From the NCBI RefSeq assembly GCF_900103585.1, contig NZ_FNHV01000013.1, positions 62,001 through 126,000 on the forward strand: a stretch of 64,000 bases of DNA, in the 5' to 3' direction. Under the pieces are notes generated by a model that searched no databases, was not told the origin of the DNA, and saw only the letters and a list, made by a program, of their open reading frames with translations. Origin of the DNA: Streptomyces sp. cf386 (GTDB taxonomy: Bacteria; Actinomycetota; Actinomycetes; Streptomycetales; Streptomycetaceae). A program made the translations under genes and the position numbers. Every line of letters begins with the position of its first letter. Within the stretch, counting starts at the first letter, position 1. Below are positions 26,019-35,459 of this stretch, piece after piece.

Positions 26019-29000
26019 CCGGGCTGAACGGCATATCCGCCGCCCTGGACCAGGACCTCGCGGCGATGTGCGAGCTCTCGCAGCGCATCGCCGAGCAGAT
26101 ACGGATGGGCGATGCCGCCGCCCCCGCCACGGAGCCGCAGACCGCGGAACCGTCGGGCGTCCATGGTCCCCGGGTGACCGTCGCGAGAACCTCGGGCATG
26201 GTGCGGGACGCCTCTCCGCACTCCCAGCAGAAGCACCTGGACGACCTCGTACGCCGCTACACCGCCAGGACGCCGACCTCCAAGCGGATCGCTCAGCGCT
26301 ACCGTCGCGTCCTGGCCGACAGCCGTGCCGTCGTCGGCTTCCGCAGCGGTACCAAGGAGATGCTGTACCCGATCGCGGGCCATCGGGCGAGCGGGGCACG
26401 GCTCCAGGACGTCGACGGCAACGAGTACGTCGACATCACGATGGGCTTCGGCGTCCTCCTCTTCGGCCACGAGCCGGAGTTCGTCACCGAGGCTGTCCGC
26501 GAGCATCTCTCCCGAGGCATCCAGCTCGGCCCGCGCACCATCGAGACCGGCGAGGCGGCGGAACTCCTCGCCGAACTCACCGGTCTGGAACGGGTGGCCT
26601 TCGCCAACTCCGGCACGGAGGCCAACGCGGCGGCCATCCGCCTCGCCCGCGCCGCCACCGGCCGAGACAAGATCGTCACTTTCCGGGGCGCTTACCACGG
26701 CCACGCCGACAACGTCCTCGGCCGCACGGCGGGCAGCGGCGCCGACCAGATCACCGTGCCGGTCTCCCGAGGCATTCCGCAGGCCGCCGTCTCCGATCTG
26801 CTGGTCCTCGAATACGGCAGCGACACCGCCCTGGAGACGATCGCCCGGCACGCCGACGACATCGCCGCGATTGTCGTGGAGCCGGTGCAGAGCAGACATC
26901 CGTCGCTCCAACCCGTCGCATTCGTACGGAAGTTGCGGGAGCTGACCCGCCGCCACGGCATCGTGCTGCTCTTCGACGAGATGCTCACCGGCTTCCGCCC
27001 CGCCCTTCGCGGCGCGCAGGAGCTGTACGGCGTCACCCCGGACCTCGCCACCTACGGAAAACTGCTCGGCGGCGGCTTCCCCATCGGCGCCATCGCGGGC
27101 CGCGCCGACATCATGGACGGCGTCGACGGCGGCCACTGGTCGTACGGCGACGACAGCTACCCGCCGGCCGACACCACCTTCTTCGGCGGTACGTACATCC
27201 AGCACCCGGTGTCGATGGTCGCCGCGCGCGCCGTACTGACCCACCTCAAGGAGCACAGCCCCCGCCTGCAGGAGCGGCTCAACGCCCGCACCGCCGAACT
27301 CGCCGCGACGCTGAACGGCTTCTTCGAGGCCGAGGAGTACCCGCTGCGGATGAGCCACTTCGGCTCCCAGTTCCGCTTCGAGCACCGCGCCGACCTGGAG
27401 CTGCTCTACCACCACCTGATGCTGCGCGGCGTGCACGTCTGGGAGTGGCGCAACTTCTTCCTGTCCACCGCCCACTCGGACGGCGACATCGAGTTCGTGG
27501 CGGACGCCGTACGGGATTCGCTGCGCGAGCTGCGGGCGGCGGCGTTCTTCCCGGGCGGGCGGCCCACCTCCGATCCCACCCCTCTTCCCACCCCTGCGCC
27601 GACGCCCGCCCCGGTGGCCTCCATGGCCTGGAACGCCGCAGCCGTCACCGGATCCCGCACGGCACCACCACCCGTGGCCGAAGTCGCCCCCCGCACCCCC
27701 GACTTCAGCGTCTACTTCTTCGGCGACTACCCGCAGGACACCTCGGCACCCCGCAACGGCGGCCAGTACGAACTCCTCATGGACGTCGCCCGGTTCGCCG
27801 ACCGGCACGGCTTTCACGCGCTGTGGATGCCCGAGCGCCACTTCCACTCCTTCGGCGGCCTCTTCCCCAATCCGGCGGTCCTCGCGGCAGCGCTGTCCCG
27901 CGAGACCGAGCGCATCCGCCTCAACGCGGGCTCCGTCGTCCTGCCGCTCCACGACCCGATCCGGGTCGCCGAGGAGTGGTCGATGGTCGACAACCTCTCC
28001 GGCGGGCGCGTCGGTATCGGCGTCGCCAGCGGCTGGAGCGCCAAGGACTTCGCCTTCTTCCCCGACCGGTTCGGGCGGCACAAGGAGGTGATGTACGAAC
28101 AGCTGGAGGAGGTACGGAAGTTCTGGCGCGGGGACGCGGTGCGCCGGACCACCGGTGACGGCGAGGCAGAGCTGAGGCTCTTCCCACGACCGGTCCAGGA
28201 GACTCCGCCGCTGTACACCGCGGTCGTCGGCAACCCGGCCTCCTACGAACTCGCCGCCCGCCACGACCTGGGCATCGTCACCAACCTCATGACCCAGACC
28301 GTCGAACAGCTCCGGGAGAACATCGCCCGCTACCGGAGCACCCGGGCCCGGCACGGCCTGGACCCCGACGCCGGGCGGGTGGCCGTCCTGCTGCACACCT
28401 ATCTCGCGGAAGACCACGACACCGCGCGGACCGAGGCGTACGAACCGCTGTCCCGCTATATGCGCGCGTCCCTGTCCGTGTTCAGCGGCGTCACGAACAG
28501 CCTCGGCCACAGCATCGACCTCGCCGCGCTGAGCGAGGACGACCTGGAGGCGGTGTTCCGCCGTGCCTACGGCCGCTACTGCGACCAGCGTGCCCTGATC
28601 GGCACGGTGGACAGCGTCCGTCCGGTGGTGGACGCGGTGACCGAGGCGGGTGCCGACGAGATCGTCGCGCTGGTCGACTTCGGTGTCGCGGCGGACGAGC
28701 TGCGCGCGGGCCTGCCACGCCTGGACGCCCTGCGCCGCAGTTACCGGAGGACGGCCGCATCGCCTCCCGGTGACGCCCCCTTGTCGCCCGGCCAGGAACG
28801 GATCTGGTTCCTGGAGCGCCTCCTTCCGGGACGCACCGCCTACAACGAGGTCAAGGCGATCCGCCTCGACGGCCCTCTCGACGTCCCCGCTCTGCACGCG
28901 GCACTGCGCGGCCTCGTGGCCCGGCACGAGGGGCTGCGTACCGTCTTCCGCGAGACCGGGGGCGAGCCCCGGCAGGTCGTGCGGGCGTCGGCCGAGCCCG

Positions 29001-32000
29001 ACTTCGAGGTCGTGGACGGCGCGCTCCAGGAGGTCCTGTCCGCGGAGAGCGCACGACGCTTCGACCTGGCGGACGGCCCTCTGTTCGTCACCCGGCTGGT
29101 CAGGCTCGCCGAGACGGAGCATGTGCTGGTCCTGTCCCTCCACCACATCGTCGTCGACGCGGCCTCCGCCACCGTCCTCACCCGCGACCTCTCCGCCCTC
29201 TACCGAGGCGAACGCGACGGCACCGCCCCCGACCTCCCCGAGCTCACCTGGTCCTACGCCGAGCACGCGAGGGAACTGGCGGCATCCGCGCACGGCCCCG
29301 AGGCCGACGAGGACCTGGCCCACTGGCGCCGCACCCTCGGCGGCGACCTCCCCGTGCTCGCCCTGCCCACCGACCGCCCGCGCCCGGCGACGATGACCTC
29401 CAACGGCCGGGCGGTGTTCCACACCCTCGACCCCGAACTCTCCCGACGGCTGCGGGAGTTGAGCCGGTCGCGCCGCGGCACCCTGTTCATGACGCTGCTC
29501 GCCGGGTACGCGGCGATGCTCCACCGGGTCACCGGACAGACGGACCTCGTCGTCGGCACCCCGATCTCGGACCGGCCCGAGCGGGCCGAGCACCTGCTCG
29601 GGTTCTTCGTGAACACGCTCGCCCTGCGCTTCGACCTCTCCGGCGACCCCGGGTTCGGCACCTTGCTGGACCGGGTCCGCACGGTCGCCCTCGACGCGTA
29701 CGACCACGCGCGCGTGCCCTTCGAGACGGTGGTGCGCGAACTCGCCCCGCCCAGGGCGGTCGACCGGACCCCGGTGTTCCAGGCGTTCGCCGAGTTCCAG
29801 CGCGCCGAGCCGTTCCGCTTCGACCTGCCCGGCATCGAGGCCACACCGCTGGACGCCGGCCCGGACAAGTCCCTGACGGACCTCACCGTCTACTTCACCG
29901 ACCAGCCGCACGGCATCCGCTGCCATCTGGAGTACAACACCGACCTGTTCGACCAGGACACCGTCGAGCGGTTCTTCGCCATCTTCCGGGACCTGCTCGC
30001 GGCGGCGGTCGACTCACCCGAGGCGCCCCTGTCCCGGCTCGCTCCGGCAGCCGTCGACGGGGAGCCCGTGCCGCTGTCCCGGCAACACGGCCCGTCCCGC
30101 CCGCTCGCGAACGCCACCGTCCACGACCTGGTGGCACGGCAGGCGGCGGCGCTGCCGGACCGCACGGCCGTGATCAGCGGCGACAGCAGCCTGACGTACC
30201 GCGAACTGGACGACCGCGCCGAGCAGTTGGCCGCCGCCCTCCGGGAACAGCACCCCACAGGCACGGGTGAGGTGGCCCTGTGGCTGCCCCGCTCCGCCGA
30301 CCTCGTCATCGCCATGCTCGCCGTGCTCAAGACGGGCCGCGCCTATGTGCCGCTCGACCCGTCCCTCGGCCGGGCACGCGCCGAGCAGGTCGTCGCCGAG
30401 TGCGGAGCCCGAATCGTGGTGTCGACGCGCGACGAGGCGGCGGCCCTGAAGCTGCCCGCAGGCGTGGCTGTCGTATCGCCGGACGCCACCGCACACCACG
30501 CGCCGCGCGTGACATCCGCGACCAGCCACCGGTCCAGCCCTCAATCCCCGTGCTGTGTCCTCTACACCTCGGGCAGCACCGGCACGCCCAAGGGCGTCGT
30601 GGTGGCGCACCGGGGAGTCGTCGACCTGTGCGCATGGCAGCACCGGCGCTTCACCTTCACCTCGGCCGACCGCAGCGCCGTCGTGTGCAGCCAGAGTTTC
30701 GACGCCTCGCTCCTGGAGATCTGGCCCGCGCTGACCGCGGGAGCGTCGGTCACGATCGCCGACGAGTCCCTGCGCCGGGATCCGCTCACGCTGGCGCGCT
30801 GGTACGCCGAGCAGGGCGTCACCTTCTCCATCCTCCCCACCGCCCTGGGCGAACAGCTGCTGCGGCTGCCGGCGCCGGACCAGCCGCCCCTGCGCCATTT
30901 GCTGCTCGGCGGCGACGTGCTGCGCACCCGCCCGCGGCCCGAGGCCACGTACGAGACGGTGAACGTGTACGGGCCCACCGAGGTCACCGTGCTGTGCACC
31001 ACGGAATCCGTGTCCCCGCAGGGCGAGGAGCCCGCCCGGCCCATCGCGATCGGCCGCCCGGTCGACAACGTCCGACTGAGCCTGCTCGACGCGTCCGGCA
31101 GCCCGGTGCCCGTCGGCACGGTGGGGGAGTTGTACGTCGGCGGCCCGGGCGTGGCCCTCGGCTATCTGCACCGCCCCGAACTCACCGAGGAGCGCTTCCT
31201 GCCGGACCCGGACGGTGGGCCGGACGCCCGCAGGTACCGCACGGGCGATCTGGTCCGCTGGACGGCGGACGGGACGCTGGAGTTCTGCGGCCGGGTCGAC
31301 GACCAGGTGAAGATCCGTGGCTTCCGGGTCGAGCCGGAAGAGGTCTCCCGCGTGCTCAACGCCCTGGACGGCGTGCGCGAGGCGGCCGTGCTGGCCCGGC
31401 GCAACGATCGGGGAGAGGCCTACCTCGCGGCGTATGCCGTACCCGCCGACCCGATCGGCACGGCGGCGGCCGACGACCGGCAGGCCTTCGCCGACCTCCT
31501 GGCCGAGGACTTGGCGTCCCGGCTGCCGGAGTACCTCGTACCGCGCGCCTGGCGGATCCTGCCCGCCCTGCCCGTGACCGGCAACGGCAAGCTGGACCGA
31601 TCCGCGCTGCCGGCGCCCGATCTCGCCACCACGGCACCGAGCCGCACACCGGCCGGCGTCGGCGGGCAACCGGCGGCCGGTCTCCGCACCGACGCCGAGC
31701 GGCGCGTACGGGAACTGTGGGCGGCCGAGTTCGGGGTCGACGCCGACGGCATCGCGGCGGACGCCTCGTTCTTCGACCTGGGCGGCCACTCCATCACCGC
31801 GATGCGGCTGGTCAACCGAGTCCGGGAGGAGTTCGGCACCGAGTACCCGATGCTGCGCTTCTACGAGGAGCCGACCCTAGGCGCCATGGTGGCTCAACTG
31901 GCCCCGACGGTGGGCGAGATGACGGCCGCGGACGGGAAGTCCGACGCCGACGACGGACCCGGCACCGTGGAGCGCAGGGCACCCGCCACCGTGCAACAGG

Positions 32001-33265
32001 CCCGCTTCGCCACGGTGCACGCCGCCCATCTCCTCCCGCAGGTCTTCAACGTCGCCCTGCGGATCACCCTCTCCGGAGACCTGGACGTGGCGGCCCTGCG
32101 CACCGCCTTCACCCGGCTCGTCGAGCGCCACGAGGGCCTGCGGACCCGCCTGGCCCGCAGCGGGGACGGCTGGGAGCAGCAGGTCCTGCGGCCCGGACCG
32201 ATGGAGCTGCCGATCGAGGACGTCACCGCGCGACCGGCGCGGGAGCGGTCGGCCGCCCTGGAACGGGCCAGTGCCGAGGCCGCCGAGACACCGCTCGATC
32301 CCACCGACGGGACCCCGATGGCGCTGCGCCTCGTGCGCACCGGCGACAGCTCCTGGGTCCTGCTCCTCGTCCTGCACCATTCCGCCTGCGACGGATGGTC
32401 CGTCAGCCTGCTGCTGAAGGAACTGGCCGCGCTCTACGGCTCCGCCGCCACGGGCGAACCCCACACCCTGCCGCCCGTGCGGTGCCAGCCCGTGACCTAC
32501 GCGCGCTGGCAGGGGGAGCAGGCCGACGAGGCCGCCGACGCACGGAAGCTGAAGTTCTGGGTGCGTGAACTCGACGGAGTGCCGTTCACCGTCGATCTGC
32601 CCCTGGACCGGCCCCGGCCCGAGAAGGCGAGCGGCCGGGGCGGCGCCGTGATGTTCACCGTGCCGGCCGATCTGCGGTCCGGCGTCGAGCGACTGGCCCG
32701 ACAGCGGGGTACGACGCCGTTCGTGGTCACGGCGGCCGTCCTCGGGCGGATGCTCGCGCGGAAGTCCGGGCAAAGCGACGTCGTGTTCAACATCTCCTAC
32801 GCCAACCGGGAACGCCGGGAGTTCGAGTCCCTGCTGGCCTGCACGATCACCGGCTTCGCGCTGCCGGTGCGGGACGGGGCGGACGGTTCCTTCGCCGACC
32901 TGACGGACCGGGTCGCCCGTACGACCGTGGAGTGCATGGACCGGTCGATGCCGGTGCGCCGGATCGCCCCCGCGCTGCGGGAGCACAACGGCGTCGAGGT
33001 TCCGGACCGGCTGGACGTCGGATTCGCGTACCAGAGCTCCCTGGACGCCGAGATCGAACTGCCCGGGCTGGCCACGGCGGTCGAGGACCTCGCCCCCGCC
33101 GCGTCCCGCACGGAGCTCACCTTCGGGCTGGTCCCGGCGGGGGACGAGCTCAAGGGCTTCGTGGAGTACTCCTCGGACCTGTGGGACCGGGCCACGATCG
33201 AGGGCTGGACCCGCGATTACGTCGACCTCCTGCGGCAGGAGGTCGACCGGGCTCTCGGCCACTGA
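26015..33265 (+). CDS. NRPS with aminotransferase and luciferase-like monooxygenase: AMT-LLM-C-A-PCP-C
   Basis: 2416 residues; the GTG overlaps the PKS stop (GTGA). After an N-terminal helical region (probable docking), a class III PLP aminotransferase spans about 105-510, with GTEANAAA and PLP Lys349 (TYGKLLGGGF). A MupA/Atu3671-like FMN monooxygenase spans about 560-905 (FSVYFFGDYP, MPERHFHSFGG, SGWSAKDF). C1 spans about 920-1350 with HHIVVDA. The A domain spans about 1370-1870 (YTSGSTGTPKG, FDASLLE, YGPTEVT). PCP Ser1926 is in LGGHS. C2 spans about 1990-2410 with HHSACDG. Predicted chemistry: beta-keto to beta-amine, alpha-hydroxylation, condensation with one amino acid, then a C2-catalysed release or amide/ester formation. 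There is no thioesterase, reductase or epimerase. Confidence 0.92.
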   Translation: MTGLNGISAALDQDLAAMCELSQRIAEQIRMGDAAAPATEPQTAEPSGVHGPRVTVARTSGMVRDASPHSQQKHLDDLVRRYTARTPTSKRIAQRYRRVLADSRAVVGFRSGTKEMLYPIAGHRASGARLQDVDGNEYVDITMGFGVLLFGHEPEFVTEAVREHLSRGIQLGPRTIETGEAAELLAELTGLERVAFANSGTEANAAAIRLARAATGRDKIVTFRGAYHGHADNVLGRTAGSGADQITVPVSRGIPQAAVSDLLVLEYGSDTALETIARHADDIAAIVVEPVQSRHPSLQPVAFVRKLRELTRRHGIVLLFDEMLTGFRPALRGAQELYGVTPDLATYGKLLGGGFPIGAIAGRADIMDGVDGGHWSYGDDSYPPADTTFFGGTYIQHPVSMVAARAVLTHLKEHSPRLQERLNARTAELAATLNGFFEAEEYPLRMSHFGSQFRFEHRADLELLYHHLMLRGVHVWEWRNFFLSTAHSDGDIEFVADAVRDSLRELRAAAFFPGGRPTSDPTPLPTPAPTPAPVASMAWNAAAVTGSRTAPPPVAEVAPRTPDFSVYFFGDYPQDTSAPRNGGQYELLMDVARFADRHGFHALWMPERHFHSFGGLFPNPAVLAAALSRETERIRLNAGSVVLPLHDPIRVAEEWSMVDNLSGGRVGIGVASGWSAKDFAFFPDRFGRHKEVMYEQLEEVRKFWRGDAVRRTTGDGEAELRLFPRPVQETPPLYTAVVGNPASYELAARHDLGIVTNLMTQTVEQLRENIARYRSTRARHGLDPDAGRVAVLLHTYLAEDHDTARTEAYEPLSRYMRASLSVFSGVTNSLGHSIDLAALSEDDLEAVFRRAYGRYCDQRALIGTVDSVRPVVDAVTEAGADEIVALVDFGVAADELRAGLPRLDALRRSYRRTAASPPGDAPLSPGQERIWFLERLLPGRTAYNEVKAIRLDGPLDVPALHAALRGLVARHEGLRTVFRETGGEPRQVVRASAEPDFEVVDGALQEVLSAESARRFDLADGPLFVTRLVRLAETEHVLVLSLHHIVVDAASATVLTRDLSALYRGERDGTAPDLPELTWSYAEHARELAASAHGPEADEDLAHWRRTLGGDLPVLALPTDRPRPATMTSNGRAVFHTLDPELSRRLRELSRSRRGTLFMTLLAGYAAMLHRVTGQTDLVVGTPISDRPERAEHLLGFFVNTLALRFDLSGDPGFGTLLDRVRTVALDAYDHARVPFETVVRELAPPRAVDRTPVFQAFAEFQRAEPFRFDLPGIEATPLDAGPDKSLTDLTVYFTDQPHGIRCHLEYNTDLFDQDTVERFFAIFRDLLAAAVDSPEAPLSRLAPAAVDGEPVPLSRQHGPSRPLANATVHDLVARQAAALPDRTAVISGDSSLTYRELDDRAEQLAAALREQHPTGTGEVALWLPRSADLVIAMLAVLKTGRAYVPLDPSLGRARAEQVVAECGARIVVSTRDEAAALKLPAGVAVVSPDATAHHAPRVTSATSHRSSPQSPCCVLYTSGSTGTPKGVVVAHRGVVDLCAWQHRRFTFTSADRSAVVCSQSFDASLLEIWPALTAGASVTIADESLRRDPLTLARWYAEQGVTFSILPTALGEQLLRLPAPDQPPLRHLLLGGDVLRTRPRPEATYETVNVYGPTEVTVLCTTESVSPQGEEPARPIAIGRPVDNVRLSLLDASGSPVPVGTVGELYVGGPGVALGYLHRPELTEERFLPDPDGGPDARRYRTGDLVRWTADGTLEFCGRVDDQVKIRGFRVEPEEVSRVLNALDGVREAAVLARRNDRGEAYLAAYAVPADPIGTAAADDRQAFADLLAEDLASRLPEYLVPRAWRILPALPVTGNGKLDRSALPAPDLATTAPSRTPAGVGGQPAAGLRTDAERRVRELWAAEFGVDADGIAADASFFDLGGHSITAMRLVNRVREEFGTEYPMLRFYEEPTLGAMVAQLAPTVGEMTAADGKSDADDGPGTVERRAPATVQQARFATVHAAHLLPQVFNVALRITLSGDLDVAALRTAFTRLVERHEGLRTRLARSGDGWEQQVLRPGPMELPIEDVTARPARERSAALERASAEAAETPLDPTDGTPMALRLVRTGDSSWVLLLVLHHSACDGWSVSLLLKELAALYGSAATGEPHTLPPVRCQPVTYARWQGEQADEAADARKLKFWVRELDGVPFTVDLPLDRPRPEKASGRGGAVMFTVPADLRSGVERLARQRGTTPFVVTAAVLGRMLARKSGQSDVVFNISYANRERREFESLLACTITGFALPVRDGADGSFADLTDRVARTTVECMDRSMPVRRIAPALREHNGVEVPDRLDVGFAYQSSLDAEIELPGLATAVEDLAPAASRTELTFGLVPAGDELKGFVEYSSDLWDRATIEGWTRDYVDLLRQEVDRALGH

Positions 33266-33276
33266 CCCGGGCACGC

Positions 33277-33624
33277 TCAGGCGGCGCTGCTGCTGTGCGG
33301 CATCCCGTGCCGGCACGTGACGTCGTGCGCACTGCCGAGGCTCGTCCACCAGCGCTCGCAGCACGCCGAGTCGAGCTCTGCCTGGACGATCGCCTCGGCG
33401 GCATCGCCGGCGCGCCCGGCCCGCGCGATCAACTCCAGGAGCCAGCGCCGCTGATCGCAGATCACTGTCTCCCGTACGACGGCGATGAGCGGCACGAGAC
33501 TGGCGGCGGCGAACAGACACGCGCCCCACACGGGGCCGTACCGGAACGCGAGGACCGTGGTCCAGGCGAGCCCCGCGCTCGTGGCGATGTAGAGGGCACA
33601 GAGGAGGCGGCTGGAGTAGTTCAT
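33277..33624 (-). CDS. Small membrane protein, unrecognised
   Basis: 115 residues from the ATG at 33624 (MNYSSRLLCALYIATSAG). Two hydrophobic helices lie in the first 60 residues, followed by a basic/acidic helix and a short Cys-, His- and Trp-bearing tail (CCERWWTSLGSAHDVTC, HGMPH) that could bind a metal. No family is recognised. It converges on the NRPS gene with 11 bp between stops, so it is probably not part of the biosynthetic operon. Confidence 0.6.
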   Translation of the reverse strand: MNYSSRLLCALYIATSAGLAWTTVLAFRYGPVWGACLFAAASLVPLIAVVRETVICDQRRWLLELIARAGRAGDAAEAIVQAELDSACCERWWTSLGSAHDVTCRHGMPHSSSAA

Positions 33625-33733
33625 GGGAGTACACCGTCCTTGGGGAGGATCGATACCCCTTGTCCAACTGTGCATGGCCCGTATGGGACTCGGGTGATTT
33701 TTCCCACCGTGACCGATCAGGGTGGGTCACCGG

Positions 33734-34708
33734 TTATGACTGGACGCCTACCGCGCTCCTCCCCTGGAACGCGGAGCGATAGGCATGCGGGGTCGTGCCG
33801 ACCACCCGGCGGAAGCGATCGCGGAACGCCGTCGGCGATCCGAACCCCGCCTGCCGTGCGATCCGTTCGATCGGGTGGTCGCTGTTCTCCAGCAGGTACT
33901 GGGCCCGCCGCACCCGCACCCGCAGCAGCCACTGCAAGGGAGTGGTGCCGGTCTGCTCACGGAACCGGCGGCTGAGGGTGCGCTCGCTCATGCCCGAGCG
34001 CTCCGCCATCTGCGCCAGGGTGACCTCCTGCGCCAAGTTGTCCTCGATCCACTCCAGGAGGGGTTCGAGCGCCGAGCCGCGCGGGACAGGCGGGTGCTCG
34101 TGCACGATGAACTGCGCCTGTCCGCCCTCCCGTTCCAGCGGTACGACGGCCATGCGGGCGGTGTGCGCGGCGACCGCCGACCCCAGGTCCCGGCGGATCA
34201 TGTGCAGGCACATGTCCAGACCCGCGGCGGCCCCGGCGGAGGTGAGGACCCGCCCGTTGTCGACGTACAGCACGTCCGGCTCCACCTCCACGCGCGGGAA
34301 GCGCCGGGCCAGCTCGTCGGTGGCCATCCAGTGGGTGGTGGCGCGCAGCCCGTCCAGCAGTCCCGCCTCCGCCAGGACGAAGGCGCCCACGCACACCGAC
34401 GCGATCCGGGTGCCGGACCGAGCCGCCTCCCGCAGGGCCGCGACCACGGCGGGGGAGGGCGGTCCGGTCTCGTCGCATCCCGGCACGATGATCGTGTCCG
34501 CGTCCGCCAGCCCGTCGAGCCCCCGGTCGATCCGCAGGGCGAAGCCCTCCGTGGGCACCTCCGGCGACTCGGCGCACAGCCGGACCCGGTAGGGGCGGCG
34601 GCCGTCCGGCAGCCGCGTCCAGCCGAACATCTGGAAGGGCGTCGCCATGTCGAACGGCACCACGTTGTCGAGAACCAGGATCGCCACGGTGTGCATGAGC
34701 GCCACCAT
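33734..34708 (-). CDS. GlxA-family transcriptional regulator (DJ-1/PfpI plus AraC)
   Basis: 324 residues from the ATG at 34708; the ATG at 34696 is equally possible (MHTVAILVLDNVVPFD). The first 190 residues form a DJ-1/PfpI-type class I glutamine amidotransferase-like domain with the nucleophile-elbow motif SVCVGAFVLAEAG. The last 110 residues carry two AraC helix-turn-helix motifs (VTLAQMAERSGMSERTLSRRF and PIERIARQAGFGSPTAFRDR). It is divergent from a small membrane protein gene. It lies between the PKS-NRPS operon and the graspetide genes and could regulate either or neither. Confidence 0.88.
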   Translation of the reverse strand: MVALMHTVAILVLDNVVPFDMATPFQMFGWTRLPDGRRPYRVRLCAESPEVPTEGFALRIDRGLDGLADADTIIVPGCDETGPPSPAVVAALREAARSGTRIASVCVGAFVLAEAGLLDGLRATTHWMATDELARRFPRVEVEPDVLYVDNGRVLTSAGAAAGLDMCLHMIRRDLGSAVAAHTARMAVVPLEREGGQAQFIVHEHPPVPRGSALEPLLEWIEDNLAQEVTLAQMAERSGMSERTLSRRFREQTGTTPLQWLLRVRVRRAQYLLENSDHPIERIARQAGFGSPTAFRDRFRRVVGTTPHAYRSAFQGRSAVGVQS

Positions 34709-34855
34709 AGGCAGATTCCCGCCAGGGATATAAGGCCAGGTCGAGGAAGAGAGCGATGGGGACGTGTCGGACAGGGCACAGTACACAGGCATTGGCGAGA
34801 ATCCGTTGGAAGCTGTCATTTCAGCCGCTGTGCGATCACCCGGAAGATCCCTAAC

Positions 34856-35326
34856 GTGGGCCGGGTGACCAAGATCCTGCTCATCCTTCACGTCCTGGCC
34901 GCCATCGTCGCCGTCGGCCCCGTCACCGTCGCGGCCAGCATGTTCCCGCCTGCGGCGCGCCGCGTCCCGGCGGCGGACGGTGCCGTGGCGGTGGGCACCG
35001 TCCGGCTCCTGCACCGCATCTGCCGCGTCTACGCGGGCATCGGGGTCTCGGTCCCCGTCCTCGGCCTGGCCACCGCCCTGGCGATGGGCGTCCTGGGCAG
35101 TGGCTGGCTCATCACGTCCATCGCCCTGACCGCCGCGGCGGCCGGCATCCTGGTCGCGTTCGTCCTGCCCCGCCAGGAGGAACTCGTGGAGCAACTGAAC
35201 GCCGAGAAGCCCGTCGAGCACTCGGCCACCGTGCAACTCGCCATGTTCACCGGCATCTTCAACCTGCTGTGGGCCACCGTCACCATCCTGATGATCGTCC
35301 GGCCGGGCTCGACGACAGGGGCCTGA
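34856..35326 (+). CDS. DUF2269-like small integral membrane protein
   Basis: About 156 residues from the GTG at 34856, with GGAAG 9 bases upstream. Another GTG 9 bp later is possible. It has four membrane helices (ILLILHVLAAIVAVGPVTVA, then around 65, 85 and 135) with a charged loop PRQEELVEQLNAEKPVEH. The pattern resembles DUF2269 membrane proteins of unknown function. It is divergent from the GlxA-type regulator, which may control it. Confidence 0.65.
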   Translation: MGRVTKILLILHVLAAIVAVGPVTVAASMFPPAARRVPAADGAVAVGTVRLLHRICRVYAGIGVSVPVLGLATALAMGVLGSGWLITSIALTAAAAGILVAFVLPRQEELVEQLNAEKPVEHSATVQLAMFTGIFNLLWATVTILMIVRPGSTTGA

Positions 35327-35459
35327 CCCGGACGGAAGCGCCCGTTCATCGCTCGTCAAGCACTCTGGCAGAATTCATACTTCAGGGTGCGTCGGCGCCT
35401 AGACTCGACAGCCGTGCCCAAATGCACACAGGGCCACGACAGGAAAGGCGCGTTGACGG

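Noticed and set aside
25661..29926. A 1421-codon open frame antisense to the PKS/NRPS genes
   Set aside because: Gly/Val/Arg-rich low-complexity translation typical of the antisense shadow of GC-rich coding DNA; no motif, no ribosome site.
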